64,000 nucleotides of DNA from Misgurnus anguillicaudatus (GCF_027580225.2 NC_073357.2:43486001-43550000), one strand, 5' to 3'. Positions 47,165-60,034 are shown, counted from the stretch's first letter. Translations and numbers: made by a program. Notes: generated by a model from the letters alone, not told the origin.

Positions 47165-47955
47165 CTTAAAGCTCACATAACACATGCTGTTTCTGCATTA
47201 CTAATGTTAATGTGGAGTACCTATAGAGTAGTATTACATCCTTTATATCTCCGAAGAGTCTTTAGTTAGAATCAGATTTATAAAAGAAAAATTTGCTTAC
47301 TGAATCTTTCCGATTACGTACGAAAAAATAAAGAAGGTGGAGTTACTATCGCGGGAGGAGCGAGTACGAGTCATGCAACAATGCAACACTGACTGGATAA
47401 CTTATGATTTACTACATGTTTGTGTCATTTATATAATATGCACTTGCCTATTTCCAACATAACACAGAAGTCTTACTTAACGCATGCAACTCATGACCTG
47501 GTTGGGAAAATCCAGCGCATCAAACACACACGCAAAACTCCGCTGCTACCCCGGATAATAAACTATATCCATTGTTTCCATAAGGCCGACTTTCTTCTCC
47601 GTACATCCAAAAACACACTTCTTTTTTCATGCCATTGTTGAGTTTTGAAATTAAACAAAGCTGTCGCATGATCTGATGTTTTTAAGTTCTATCGTCTCCA
47701 GCTGATCGACGGGTGGGCGGGGTTTTCTGGGGGAAGTGCCCATAAAAAGAAGTGATACGTATAGAAACCCCTGAAACGTCAGCTTGACCCATAATCGAAA
47801 AAAACTTGTACGAACCCTGGCGAAGTACATTCGGCACAGAAATACTCTGTAAAACTGCTTTTTTGACACTTTGCCTACGTTTAGCATGAGGAAACAACTC
47901 TACAACTGTGTTAATAAGTCAGAATGCATGAAATACCATTGAACCACATCTTTAA
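47165..47955 (-). mobile_element. ~0.8 kb repeat family, copy in minus orientation
   Basis: Reverse complement of 17619-18416 along the full length. The shared blocks include 'aacacatgctgtttctgcat', 'ggcggggttttc' and 'catgaggaaacaactc'. Together with 17619-18416 it makes an inverted pair about 29 kb apart. Confidence 0.8.
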
Positions 47956-48539
47956 ATATAAATAGTTTCATAATCTTATATTATTTAATTTTGTAGCCTG
48001 TACACTATTATCCACAAAGTCAAGTCAGAATGATTTATAGAGAAATAGAAGTATGTCAAGACCCTTGATGCATGTAAAATTTGCATCTTTGCTTATTTTC
48101 TTTAGATAATATAAAACTCAAACCTATCGAAGGGCTGCAATATTTTGCTGCGACCGCTCGTATAGTCTTTATTAAAGGTCATCACTAACACACAAGTCAC
48201 CTATGTGTTTCACGCTGCTTGTTTTTCACATATAGCCTGTCTCCATGTCAGATTAAAGAGAAAGTAAGGAAGCTTGCAGGAAGAATAAAGAACTCTTTCC
48301 AAGAAGTATTAGTTCCTTTTTAATTTTAGCGGGATGAGGAACCCAGAATTTAAATGAAAGAATCGGTTTTCATCCAGCTAATAGTAATCCATAATCCAGG
48401 CAACGTGTCTTAACCACAATGTGGTTGGTCTGATTAACTTTAATGCATTTCCTCTCAATTTATTGAAATGTTAGAATGAGCACATTTAGTTTGAAATTCT
48501 CTCTCTCTCTTTGACTCTCATCCTCTGTCGTTATATCTC
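47956..48539. other. Unique sequence, no gene seen
   Basis: AT-rich unique sequence with a short CT tract near 48498. Confidence 0.4.
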
Positions 48540-49070
48540 TCTATGTGAGAGATGGAGGAGGAAATATAACTTTAAGAGCAGGAATAGAATGATGGCGGAG
48601 TCATTAAATTTGTTTCATTCCCTCCGACAACGGGGGGTATGTCAGCCCGTCGAAGATGCATTTTAAGGATAGTGTTGGGTCTTTAATATTTCAGATGATT
48701 TAAAAACGGCAGCGAAAGGGAAAAAAAGGGGGCAAAAATGCCGTGTTGAAAAAAATAATTAAACAGGCGAGTTTCATTTTCTGCCACACTTCAAATGAAT
48801 TTCTGTAATGATCTCAAAACCTGGCAATGGCAAATCCAATCAAACAATATCTAGTGGGTTTCATTTTCCCCGGCATAGCGATGACCCCCTTTGTCAAAGG
48901 GTGAGCCGGGGAGACTGTAGGTCGCCATTGCCATCCAAATGAAGGAGACAATTTAGTGTAGTTAAAGCTATTATCCCTGTGGGTGTGTGTGTGTGTTTCT
49001 ATGCCTGTGTGTGCATTGACATGGTATAGCTTTATCATTTTAGGGCTTTCATATGAGTCATTGTAAATGA
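48540..49070. promoter_or_regulatory. Candidate conserved noncoding element
   Basis: Non-repetitive, with 'gtttcattttctgccacac', 'cctggcaatggcaaatccaa' and 'ccattgccatccaaatgaag', the last two being partly inverted. It is texturally like a deeply conserved enhancer; unproven. Confidence 0.25.
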
Positions 49071-50019
49071 TGCCACAGAAGGTCAATTACCAAGTTTAAA
49101 ATGGTTCATGGGGGGAAAACTCACTGTTTTTCTGTTTGCAGTCCCCTTTTTTCCTTCTTCCTTATCTCCATTTATTTAAAAACTTAAAAAAATCATTCAG
49201 TCTGGGTATGTCATTAATATAATATGCCATAAATAATGTTCAGGCCTCTGTGTTTGAAGAGTGCGACATGAGCCCGTTGTTTTTACTCTTTTTTACCTTT
49301 AACCATTTGAGGGGTAATCACGCATAAGGAGAAGAATAAGCCACGAATGAATGAGCAGCAATGGTCCACTGACCTTTTACTGCTCATTATTGGACAAACC
49401 CAGAAGAAAAAAAAAGAACAAAATCTCCTAAATCTTTAGGGGATCTTGAATCGCTGCTGTGAGCGTTGTTCTGCGATTGTGTGACTTGCAATATTATTGT
49501 ATTATTGAGTGTGTAGTGATGCTCCAGTTGCAGGACGGATGTTGGAGGTCTGACTTTGAGGTTGGGGTTTTGTTGCAGTAATCTTTGTCACCAGGGGGGC
49601 AGTCTGCTGCGTTTGGCCTTTAGGCCTGCAGGTGTGCAGTTCTCCACTCTCAGCTACCAGCAATAAGCACATATTACAGCAGGCATCGAGAGACTAGTTG
49701 CTACACTAAACGTACGCCTTCATATACGTGCAGATGTTGGGGGAGATTGAAAGAGAGAGAAAGTGAGAGAGACACGGTCTGTGGTTCTGTAAACTTTTGA
49801 GATCACCTAACTACGAAAACTTCATAACATGACAGCGTGTGCGCGCACATACAGACACACGGGAAAATATGCCAAACAAGCATTACACTAATCACTACTT
49901 TGAAATAGAGAGGCTATTTATATATTATGCATTGTGCACTATGTGCAGTCCTCGGAGAGCAGAAAAAAGAAAAATTGATATCAGAGGAAAATGAACACTC
50001 TGTAAACCACATTAACTAG
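49071..50019. other. Unique sequence, no gene seen
   Basis: An acceptor-like 'tttttctgtttgcag' at 49141 is followed by 64 open bases and a weak donor, without protein similarity. Confidence 0.4.
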
Positions 50020-50345
50020 CTCAGGTTTGGGTGCACATGCTGACTGCCAAATGGGACACCCCTGCAGAAAACAAAATGGTCTCTTCCACAATTAATGTGG
50101 CGCACCTGTGATGGTTGATAAAGACTGCCGCACTGTGCACAGGTGTGGAACATTAATTCTGGGGGTGTTCCTTGAAAAGACGAGCCCCCCTCCACCTCTA
50201 CCACCAGCACCTCTCCGCCCTCCACCCTCTCCTCCCCCACCTTTGGAGAGCGAAAAACCGAGAAAACAACGCCGCCGTTCATTCAGAGTGATCTGTGTGC
50301 AAAAGTATGCAAATGAATATGCGGCATGCTAATCAATCCTGTCCT
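50020..50345. promoter_or_regulatory. Candidate regulatory element with octamer site
   Basis: Contains the POU octamer ATGCAAAT at 50307-50314, followed by 'gaatatgc' and 'aatcaatc'. Upstream lies an imperfect palindrome around 'ttccacaattaatgtggcgc' and 'gtgtggaacattaattctgg' (50093-50161). A C-rich tract (about 50184-50241) lies between. The combination suggests an enhancer, by inference. Confidence 0.3.
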
Positions 50346-50712
50346 TCACACAGACTGAAGGAGGAATATGGAGAATTAGGGAGTGAACCAGGGCCTGGGA
50401 GAAAATATGGGACGGGGGGAAATTAACTGGGGTGTTTTGGGAACGTTTTCGGGGTTTTTAAATGCTTCCTCATTATTTACGATCATGAGAAATAAAGTTA
50501 GTTTGGGTAAGTGATTGGTCGGCAGTTGTTCCTTACAACATAAAATCATTTAAAACCAATATTAAACACATAAGTTTAGCTGGTGCCTTAATTCTTTAAA
50601 TTAAATTAAGTGGTGATAAAGTTTCAAGCTGTATTAATAAGTTTTTTCTTGCATTTAATTACTGATGAAAATTGAAAACATAAGTTACCAAAAAACATTG
50701 GCCCCTTTTGAC
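50346..50712. other. No gene seen
   Basis: Unique sequence without recognised features. Confidence 0.4.
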
Positions 50713-50715
50713 TTA

Positions 50716-51513
50716 AGCCCTGTTCGGACAGGATTAGTTTAACAGGGTGACCTCTGAGAAAATTGTGCTTTTCCGAGGTCCCGTCCGAATCGGCCATGTT
50801 TGTGTTTCTCTCTGACGACCTCAGTAAGAATTCCAGAGCAATTTACCTACTGTTTTTGGCCGAACTCAGAGGTCCTCTGACAAATTTAATCCCGTCCAGA
50901 TGCAAATGTCCGTGTTTGCCCGCAATATCTTTTGAAAACGCTGTTCATTTTGTGTTTTGGCCAATTTGATCTGCCGTAAGGTCTTACTAACGCAGGTATA
51001 TTGTATTTCCTGAGTCCCATATTTCATTTCGATATGGGTGCTTTTTCCCATTCGGCGAAATAAAAAAATTAAACCAAGACGAGCTGAATATTAAACGCTG
51101 TTAAGACTGGCCACTGTAATATCAGTAACGTAATAAGGTTAGAAACTCTGTTCATACTGTAATGGTAATGTTAATTAATAAAGATAATACATTTCTTTGG
51201 GTTTATTATAAGCAGCCACTTATTTAAAAAACATAGGCTACTTTAGTAGGATTTGAATGTTTTATTTTGATTTGTTAAAATTAAATGAATAAATTACATG
51301 TTCTGTAATAATTGTACATTTAAAGCGAAATATTAAACATCACAAACACGTGCATCCAGAGCATGAGATCTTCTGCAATGCCCAAATACATGGAACAGAC
51401 ACTCCCACGTGGAATAACCCCATCCGAATCGGTACATAAAAATCACAGATGTCGTGGGGGACACGTTAAAACTCAAACGTTATTTGGAAAACTAATCCTG
51501 TTCGAATAGGGGT
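50716..51513. mobile_element. Harbinger-like element with TTA duplication, 798 bp
   Basis: The ends AGCCCTGTTCGGACAGGATT and (reverse complement) ACCCCTATTCGAACAGGATT form good TIRs. TTA flanks both sides (50713-50715 and 51514-51516). Interior AT-rich and noncoding. Confidence 0.78.
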
Positions 51514-51526
51514 TTAGACTGTAAAT

Positions 51527-52050
51527 ACCATAGACTGTAAAAAAAAGATGAACGACGCCTGTTCGCTCTCTTCCATTGGTGAAAAGTGAAGCCGCCAGTG
51601 TCCCGATACTGCACTGACATCTTGGGTCTTGAGTCTGCGCAGTAGCGATTTCGGGACCAGTCCTGCGCAGTAGTGAGCAGGAAGTAAAGCCGCAAAATCA
51701 AGACCCCGCCCTCGCTCTAGCAAAATGCGCATATCACACAATATCATAGCTGTCAATCATGACGTGATACCACCGTTTTTATATCATTAAATAACTAACT
51801 AAAAACAAACTTATTTTAAAAACAAACATTTGAATTTACATCAGCGTGATAAAAACTACAGTAAATAACAGAAAACAGCTTCGGAAAAAAGATAATTGAA
51901 GTGTAATTAAATTGTTTAGTTGGTCTCAAGTCCCATTGAATAACATGGAGAGGCGGGGTTTATGACCTATACTGGGACCAGTCACTGGGGGGCGATTGAG
52001 ACGTTTAGACTTCACTTTTCAGGGCTTGTGCGGCACGCTTGGTAAATACA
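51527..52050. mobile_element. Repeat starting 'catagactgtaaaaaa'
   Basis: Shares its first 18 or so bases with the insert at 33132. Internal duplicate 'gcgcagtag' blocks and a right end 'gggggcgattgagacg' suggest a defined family, but no TIR or TSD was identified. Confidence 0.5.
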
Positions 52051-52085
52051 CAAAACCATTTTTATTTTATTTTGTGGCATTTTTT

Positions 52086-52172
52086 TTTTATATCATAGTC
52101 ATATAGGTTTTGAACAACAATTTGGTAAATAAATGATGACATAATGGGGGAGGGGGTTAACAATCCCTTTAA
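52086..52172 (-). mobile_element. MITE fragment ending 'aacaatccctttaa'
   Basis: Reads on the minus strand as TTAAAGGGATTGTTAAC...'gtcatcatttatttacc', resembling a widespread teleost MITE end. Only the terminal ~85 bp remain. Confidence 0.45.
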
Positions 52173-54242
52173 GTCAAATAAATGGACACAAAAATATATT
52201 GTAAGAACAGATACAGTTTTATAATACAACAGCACGTTGGAAATAAATGTTAACCCACTCAAAAAAGAAAAGGATGGAGATCAGTGTACGTGGGTCGGGC
52301 AAAACAGGTGGACGTGTGTATCTGTGTTGTACAGTTTGTTGAGATATGGTTGTAGTTATCGATAAATGCATCCGTGTTGGGCGTTTAACCATACATCAGC
52401 AACGTCTGAATTTTATCAAATAATCAGAGTATTGAGCTGGTGCCTGCCTACCATGGTATTGACTGAAGAGTGTGAAAGGGGTAATAAATTACTACACGGG
52501 GAGTGGGGTGTGTGTGTGTGTGCATGTGTGCGTGACAGATTCTGTGGTGATCTCAGATGTCACAGAGCAGCAAACCACAACCTGCATTATAGCTTCTCAA
52601 CCTCTCAGCATGAGCGTCTGCAATATTACAAATGCTAATATAGCGCTAAACTGATTAATAATTAAACAATTACGGTCGTGAATCAATAACTTCTGCACTT
52701 TTTTCCATTTGTAAATTACAGCAAATAAACAAGGACAGAGAATTACAAAGTCAAATTCGAAAAGGGAAACAAGTCATATTCGTTTCATCTGTCTATAAAA
52801 CGAGGGGGGGAAATAAACATTAAAAATGCTCTTTGGGAAAGTTTTCCTCTCTATAATTAGCAGAAGTAGACCACTATCTGTGTTTTTTTTTTCTTAATAA
52901 AAATCTGTTTCGATCTCTCATACAGTATGCTGTCTTTTTTGCAACGAGCGCCATAGATCAACTCTTTCCAGACAAACTCTAGTTGTGAGAGCCGTGTGAG
53001 CTGTCCCCAATGGGATGTTATTAGACACTTGTGAACCAACATAATAGTACGGTCTGTTTCCAGTTAATAAGTATCATTGCTTAATACAATACACTTGCCA
53101 GCAGAGACAAGTGAGTCCTGACGTGTAATAAAGTGTTGTTACGTAGATTTATTTCACAGCATTGGGCTCTATAAAACTTCCATGACTAAAGCAAATGAAG
53201 CCACTTTTAGGCAGGTGCTGATAAGATGATATTGCGGCTGTTTGCATTAGCTGATATTGCTGCACACCTTGCTTTGAAGTGAGCTGAATAGATCTTTGCT
53301 GCCTTTCTGTGTGATAAAACAAATTTCTTAATGTGTGTGATTTGACTATTTTCTAATACCATTACAGTCTATCTCACTCTCTCTCTGTGTTCGCACGCGC
53401 ACACACACACACACACACCTCATCTGTCCTTTGCTGATGCCATAGCAGTAAGTACATAGGCTAGGGACAAGGATAAAAGCATAAACAAATCTCCGATAAA
53501 AAATATGACATGGATATCAGCATGCAAAAGAAGCTGAAAGCTGGGAACGCAGACAGCCAGATTAATGATAAATTACAAGGACTAGCCTTGTTTATAGTAG
53601 TAATTTTCCCTCCCTGCACCTGCTCGCTTTCCCCCTGGCCTAAAGCTGCTGCTCGCTCTCTCTCCCTTGTTCTCTGTTCCTCTCTCCATCGCATCATCCA
53701 CCCATCCTTGGCAATGCTTTGTGATACCAAACTGATATGACACAGGAGGAAATATAGCACTGGTTTAAACTTGATTTAAAAATGTGTAATTGGAATAATC
53801 TCCAAATTGTCTGACCAGAGGCCCATTTTTGGGGCTTGAAAAGTCTTGCTAGCCCCCATACTGTACTGTTGTTTGTCCTCACATTTGAACACATATTAGT
53901 TAGTATTTTAGTTATATTATTTTAGTAATTTTGTTGATTCTCTTGGAAGACACCATTTTTAGCATCTCATGAACAAGTAAAATTTTTAGTCCTGGCGCAT
54001 TTTCGGTTAGAACCAGAAAGTTGGCCAAATTCACTTTGATTAAAATATTCAACAGTCTTAGTTTATGTCACATAATTTGCAATAGTAGTTGCTACCGTCA
54101 TATGTGTTTTTCACGATTTATAATCACTAAATAATAAGTAATAAGTGAAGATTGCATTGTACTAGAATATTTAACCTTAAAGCTTATTTTAGAAGTTTTT
54201 ACAAGATGCACAAAAAACTGAAATGAGGTGAAAATTCTCAAT
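52173..54242. other. Unique sequence, no gene seen
   Basis: Contains GT-rich (52507-52530) and CA (53398-53418) microsatellites. The small overlapping frames at 53461-53760 resemble no known family. Confidence 0.4.
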
Positions 54243-54827
54243 TATGGCTGTCACAATTATGAAATAATCGTCTCATCGCGATTCTTTGACCTCATCGCCA
54301 AGATTTTAGATCACCGCAATGATTGCACATCTCTCTAAAAAACACAAGGGGAGCTGCTGTGCCTGTATAAATGAGACAGGGTCAGATAACGTGATACATT
54401 GCAAAGCAATTCAATACAGTAGAAAAAACAGCATTTAAAAAAATGCTGCAAAACTTTGATTAGCAGTATGAACTGCCAGGCAAAACATACATTTCCAAAA
54501 CAGCAATTCCAAATTATGGGAAATGAAGGATGCTAATCTTAATTTTCTGTTGTTTTGCAGACACTTTATTGTGTTTATTTCTTATTAAGAATTTTCAGTT
54601 TTTGAAAGATATATTAAATAATTGCTTTTAAATATGTGTTGTGTATTAATAAAATATTTTTGCAAAATATTTAATAAAAAATTAAATAATACATTTATTT
54701 CATGAACAAACAAAAAAAGTTTGAGTATTAAATGTCAAAGCAATACAACAGACAATTAATTGGCATAATCGTCACAATTTATAAGGCAATTAACCGTCAG
54801 CAAAATGTCATAATTGTGACAGCCCTA
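54243..54827. mobile_element. hAT-like element, TAGGGCTGTCACAATTATG ends (585 bp)
   Basis: The left end TATGGCTGTCACAATTATGA and the right end (reverse complement TAGGGCTGTCACAATTATGA) form ~20-bp TIRs. The flanks TTCTCAAT and AGCACAAT agree at five of eight positions, weakly supporting an 8-bp TSD. Confidence 0.75.
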
Positions 54828-54860
54828 AGCACAATAAATAAATATAAGCTTACATATATT

Positions 54861-55223
54861 GGTAATACTTTACAATAAGGTTGTATTTGTTCACAATTAG
54901 TTAATGCATTAGTTAACATGATTTAACAATGAACAATATTTCTACAGCATTTATTAATCTGTGTTCATGTTAATTTTGGAATTTACTATGGTAATACATT
55001 TATAAAATCAAGTGTTGTATCTGTTAACATTAATCAATGTACCGTGAACTAGCATTAATAACTGACAGTAATTGAACAATAATCAACAAGAATAAATTAA
55101 TTTTTTTGTAAAACATGAACAGGAATTAATACATGCTGAAAAACTATATTCTTCATTGTTTGTTCATGTTAGTTAATGCATTTACTAATGTTAACAAATA
55201 CAACCTTATTGTAAAGTGTTACC
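54861..55223. mobile_element. MITE, GGTAATACTTTACAATAAGG ends (363 bp)
   Basis: About 30-bp TIRs with one or two mismatches, flanked by CATATATT and CATATTTT (seven of eight). This intact copy is the empty-site reference for the split copy at 24375-27420. Confidence 0.9.
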
Positions 55224-55410
55224 CATATTTTATTTCAAATGAAGAAAAAACATCACGAAAGCAAAATTGCATAACCCTTTTTTTAAAGAAAGGGCTAAGT
55301 CAGAAAAATGTGTGGTAATCAACATTGTGCAGCAAATGCTGCCGATTGAGCTGAACCTGGATTGAAACCAGAACATTTCTTTTAAGAAAAGAAATTAACT
55401 TTTGTTTGAA

Positions 55411-55760
55411 CTTTCATGTTTATGTGCTGTAACTGGGTCCCCAGTGGTTGTATCAACCTAGAAAATGTGAAAAAGATGAAATGTTAAAAATTTGGCTCCC
55501 CTTGTGATGTCAGAAGGGGATAATACCGTCCCCTAATCTACACTCTCCGACCACGGTACTGCCATTTGGTGCAGAGATCAACTCATTTGCATTTAAAAGG
55601 GCACACCCAAAAACGGCACATTTTTGCACACACCTACAAAGTTAACATGCTATAATAAATTATCTATGTGATATTTGGGCTAGAGCTTCACATACATACT
55701 CTGGGGACACAGAATATTTATTTGACATCTTAAAAAAGTCTTGTGAAATGTCCCCTTTAA
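55411..55760 (-). mobile_element. Family of 21693/40988, reversed copy
   Basis: 'gtaactgggtccccagtgg', 'gtatcaacctagaaaatgtg', 'tttgcatttaaaagggcaca' and the end 'aatgtcccctttaa' match the reverse complements of segments at 21693-24331 and 40988-41230. Confidence 0.7.
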
Positions 55761-56291
55761 GATTCATATAAAGTGCTGTACAGTATGTGTTGACAGCCAC
55801 AGGGATATATTATTCTGTGTTACCTTTTAGATAAATTGTCCTACATACTGTACAATGGCCATTGTTGTATTTATATTTGTTGACCATAAGAAATACTGGA
55901 AAAAGAATCAAACAAGTTGTGAAATGTATATGTTCACACAACCAACTAGTCTTAAATGAATTTTTAAACACTAAAATTACACAAACATAACATGAAGATG
56001 GCTTAAAAAAGATGCATATTTATCATTTCTTAACATTTTTTAAAAATTGAATTGGGTTTTATTCTTAAAATAAGCACAAAAATCTAATTGGACATGGAAA
56101 GAAAGTTATAAGTTATCTTTGTTACTAGTAAAACTATCTCAAAAGGAGTTAACATTGCCAAGACTAATGAAGACCCAGTTTTGTAAATTTAGATTTATAA
56201 TCAAGTGTGCAATGTGTTTGTAAGACTTGTTTTATATTTTTTTATAACAAAAAGCAAGACATATTTTCCAGAATTAAGATTTTATGATTGT
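55761..56291. other. AT-rich, no gene seen
   Basis: Nothing recognised. Confidence 0.4.
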
Positions 56292-56940
56292 CTTACGGTG
56301 CATTCACTCTAGCCTGGTCCTACCAGACTCTCGTACATTCATTTCATTTGTACAAAGAGTCTGGCCACTCTCCATTGCAAAGCGTTACTTCCGTTAAGGA
56401 GGGTTCTCTGTTGAAGTTTAAAACTATTGGATCTGCCCAGAGTCACCCTGAATCTGCCATAACCAATCGCTAACGTTTGGTCGTGACGTATGTCACTCAG
56501 TCTTGCGCACGACCTCAACTTCATTGTCTTAGCCACTCCCCTCTGTTCGCTGATTGGACCTGCAGATTTTTGCCGGAGAAAACGAAACTCTACACAGCAG
56601 TCCCAGACGTTGAGGCCGGAGCCAGGCTACATTCACTCAGGGCGTAAGCGTAAACGTTTCCCATTCACTTTTAATGGGTGACGTCATTGTCGAACTGAAT
56701 TGTGGATCCGTCAGTGCCGTTGCTCGCGGCAGAAGTTGAAAATTTCTCAACTTTTCAAGCGACAACACATGCGTCAGCCAATCAGATCGCCTTATGCAAA
56801 TAACCTAGGCAGAGCCAGCCAATTACGTTTATGGAAGACCGGAGCATAGGTTGCGGGCACTGTGATTGGCTGCTGGCCACCCTTCAGACAAGCCTTCCGT
56901 CAAGCGTTAATGCTTTCACCCCTTGTGAATGTACCGTTAG
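56292..56940. mobile_element. Outer element, CTTACGGTGCATTCAC ends
   Basis: CTTACGGTGCATTCAC and the reverse complement of 'tgtgaatgtaccgttag' are inverted ends. It is interrupted at 56310-56629. The end sequence resembles that of 45661-46130, suggesting a shared superfamily. No TSD found. Confidence 0.6.
56310..56629. mobile_element. TAGCCTGG-ended MITE with 9-bp TSD (320 bp)
   Basis: TAGCCTGGTCC and (reverse complement) TAGCCTGGCTCC are the ends. CATTCACTC is present perfectly at 56301-56309 and 56630-56638. A 9-bp TSD is typical of Mutator-like elements, but an 8-bp hAT event with one chance base cannot be excluded. Confidence 0.8.
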
Positions 56941-58788
56941 TGTTCAGTTTTTGCAGTGTACAGATATAAGAGGGCGGGACTTCTCATTCTGGAGAGCACT
57001 TGACTGGACAAAATGAGTGAGTGATTTATGAGTCATCAGTATTTTTGGTCTGTATTTCTAGAATGTACATTTTATTTGGGTGGATAGAGTAAAACTTTTA
57101 TTTATTGGTGTATTTAATTCAATTTATTATAGTAGTATTTCAAAATAATTACAATCTCCCATGACCCCAAGGTTAAGCACATTTGCACAAAATTGTCTCT
57201 TGGTAAGTCCAAAATTGAGAAATATACAGTACAGAAAGGCCATTACTGTATGTGTGAATGTCTGCCGTGTGTGTGTGTGTACGCATCCTCTCTATAAGCA
57301 ACATTGTAATAATATACCACTGAACATCAACAAAATGCTTCATTTTAATACCAATTACACTAGTAGCTCGCAAAATACGCAAATAATGCAGCAGTCACTT
57401 TTGCCTGAAGTACTGCATTAAATGCAAAGAGTGGCTGAGGGCAAGCGTAGTCAATATGAAGTACCAGAGACCAAACCCCCACACCTCATTATGCCAATTG
57501 TGAATGTTAATTCTAGTGGGTTTATTAGTTAGAATTAGGGAGAGAGAGAGAGACTTGCTCTTTCATTGTTCATTACTGTGTTTGGCTGTGCCTTGTAACT
57601 TGCAGTCACCAAATGGTCAGAAGAAGGGAGGGGCTGTTGGGGGCTGCAGTACGTTCGAGTGGCTATTGTGCAAATTGTAATTATATTTTTATTATAAGCA
57701 AGCTCCGGGCCTCCTAGTCTATACAAAGCAATTTCCAATAAAGAGTGCTACGGGCGCAAAGTGTTTACATACAAAACGGTAAGAACACACTAACAGCATT
57801 TGGTGTTAATAAGATATAATCACACGACTAATTTAATGTGGTTGCCATGGTAAACAAAGGACACTTGAGGTCTATGAGAACATGGGAGGAAATGCATGAG
57901 CATCTTAGGTCTTTTAATGGGAAAATCAAAAAGACCGGTAACATTGCCCCTTCTTTATGCAGACACCCATCCCGTCCGCCTTGTATAGGTGTTCGACTGC
58001 GTAGGTGCGCGTGCACGGTGCGTCCGAGCGATTGTGTGCTTGCGCGTGTGCTGTCAGCATGGTCGTGCTCCTCAGAAATAGAAAATTGAGTGGGAATTGG
58101 CCTAATTGTACGGAATGATTGATGCCAGTGGAAACCGCATTAAAAACACGCAACGTTCCCTCTGTTAGCCGCACGCGCCGTTCTCTGAACAAATTTACTC
58201 CCCAGACAACGAAAGCCAGTGCTTTTAACTGCACATAAGAGAGCAGGAGGGCTCTCCAGCTAACCATGGGAGTGTGCATTTACAGAATAAGGGAATCCAA
58301 GCACAGGCCGCATCAATAAGGGCACCTAGCGGAGTTTGCACGTGTGCCCGTGTGTGTGCATTTGCTTTGATGGACAGACGCAGGCATGGGTGAACGTCCA
58401 TCTCTGTTGCTCTGTTGTTCAGAGCCGATTGTGCGATGAAAGGTGAGCGATGATAATCAGAATCAAACCTTCCACCCCCACAAATACAAGCGGAGTCTAA
58501 TAAGCGGAGGTTTATTCACAGCACACAACACATGCAAGGTGCTTTGTTTAATAAATTGCAGATATATGGTGAACATCTGGACATCCACGTTTTAAGTATC
58601 TGTCCTGAGAAGTGAGGGTTGCGCTCTAATTTAACAGTTTAGTGATATATCTCCTTAGGTTGCATGCACAACCCCTCCACATAGTCATTTATGGCTAGAA
58701 AAACACCCTAATTTGGTCCATTTAAACAGTATACATTAAAGGTTTACTCCTTCTCCCTCTAGACACGGGCTTAGTTTTTCCATGACTC
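56941..58788. other. Unique sequence, one regulatory-looking patch
   Basis: No gene seen. The patch at about 57840-58320 is non-repetitive and GC-balanced with CpGs around 57960-58070 and could be regulatory; this is weak inference. Confidence 0.35.
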
Positions 58789-58791
58789 TTA

Positions 58792-59889
58792 GGCCGTATT
58801 TACACTGCCTGTTTGAAATGACTCAATTCAGATTTTTGTCTCTCAAGTGGCACAGATCGGATATGACCCACAGACGTGTAAGGAGGTAAAAAACATAGAT
58901 TTCAGTGGCGGCCGGTGACTTCTTTTTTTCCAGGGCGCTCGATGCAAAGTTTGTCACAACATGTATGTGTGTGGTTCGTCATTTCAAAGTGTGTGTTCTG
59001 CGCGTCGAGTGGTCCTATGGGCATCACGTGTCTTGTCAAAATAAGTGCCTGCTGCAGACGCGTCTAAAGGGTTTATGATTAAAGAGACGCTCGCGTTTGC
59101 CAGATACTCGCATAATCTCATTTTTACTGTTTAGGGAGTGTCTTGCCTGTATTTTGTGAACGTGAACGTCTCTTTTATCATAAACGGTTTTGACGCGTGT
59201 GCAGCAGGCACTTATTTTGACAAAACACGCAATGCCCATAGTTCACATGATGCAACAAACACATATTTTGAAAACACAAGGAACACACGACACTTCGAAC
59301 ACATATATTTTGAAGTTGCGCCCCTCGTATGAGCAGTCACGAGCCGCCACTGATAGATTCCAATATTCTCTGATCGGTTTTTAGGCCCCATTCATATGTG
59401 GAAATAAATCTGATATGAATGTGATACAGGCATTCTCATCAGCAGTGTAAGCGGAAAGATTGAATATTCCCATGTCAAGACATTTCGTGCTTTATTAAAA
59501 ATGCGACGCTGGCAAATGACGTCAACTCAGGTGGGCACCACCCGCGATCACATGACTCTTCATAGCAATGCATTGGAGGACGATGGCTCCACTTAGTGAA
59601 GTAATGTTGAAGTTTTTTGTCTTGTTACAGAAAATAAAGCTCTTTAATCTTGTATAATAATTTTGTCTGAGTCCATTGCATATCACAACATTTTACATCC
59701 TCTGTTGTTTAAGCTGTTCTGGGTTAGTATGCCTACCTTTTTTGTATTGAACTTTTTGCCAAGTGTTTAGTGCAAATGCAGATATCGGATCAGGTCACTT
59801 TTATAAGATAATATAAGTGGGTCCTCAAAAAATTGAAAACAGGCAATAAATCAGAATTGGGCATCAAGATTTGCAGTGTAAATCCAGCC
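58792..59889. mobile_element. Harbinger-like MITE, split by a hAT
   Basis: GGCCGTATTTACACTGC and (reverse complement) GGCTGGATTTACACTGC are the ends; TTA (58789-58791) and TAA (59890-59892) flank. Interrupted by 58903-59352. It abuts the next element, sharing the TAA. Confidence 0.72.
58903..59352. mobile_element. hAT MITE with fold-back core (450 bp)
   Basis: CAGTGGCGGCCGGTGACTT and (reverse complement) CAGTGGCGGCTCGTGACT are the ends; the flanks ATAGATTT and ATAGATTC agree at seven of eight. Inside, 'aaaataagtgcctgctgca' (about 59039-59057) pairs with 'tgcagcaggcacttatttt' (59201-59219) in long inverted arms. Confidence 0.9.
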
Positions 59890-60034
59890 TAAGAGGCTGT
59901 TTACACCTGCTATTAAGATGCGTTTTGGTTGTTCGGATCACAAATGTACGACACTAAGGACAGGTTTAAATGGTGTGTAAAACGTTTTGAGCTTGTCCAC
60001 TTTCGACCACATTCAGAGGTACACAGCAAAAAAC

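Noticed and set aside
49142..49205. 64-nt open segment after 'tttgcag'
   Set aside because: T-rich and lysine-rich low-complexity peptide with a weak donor; chance is likely.
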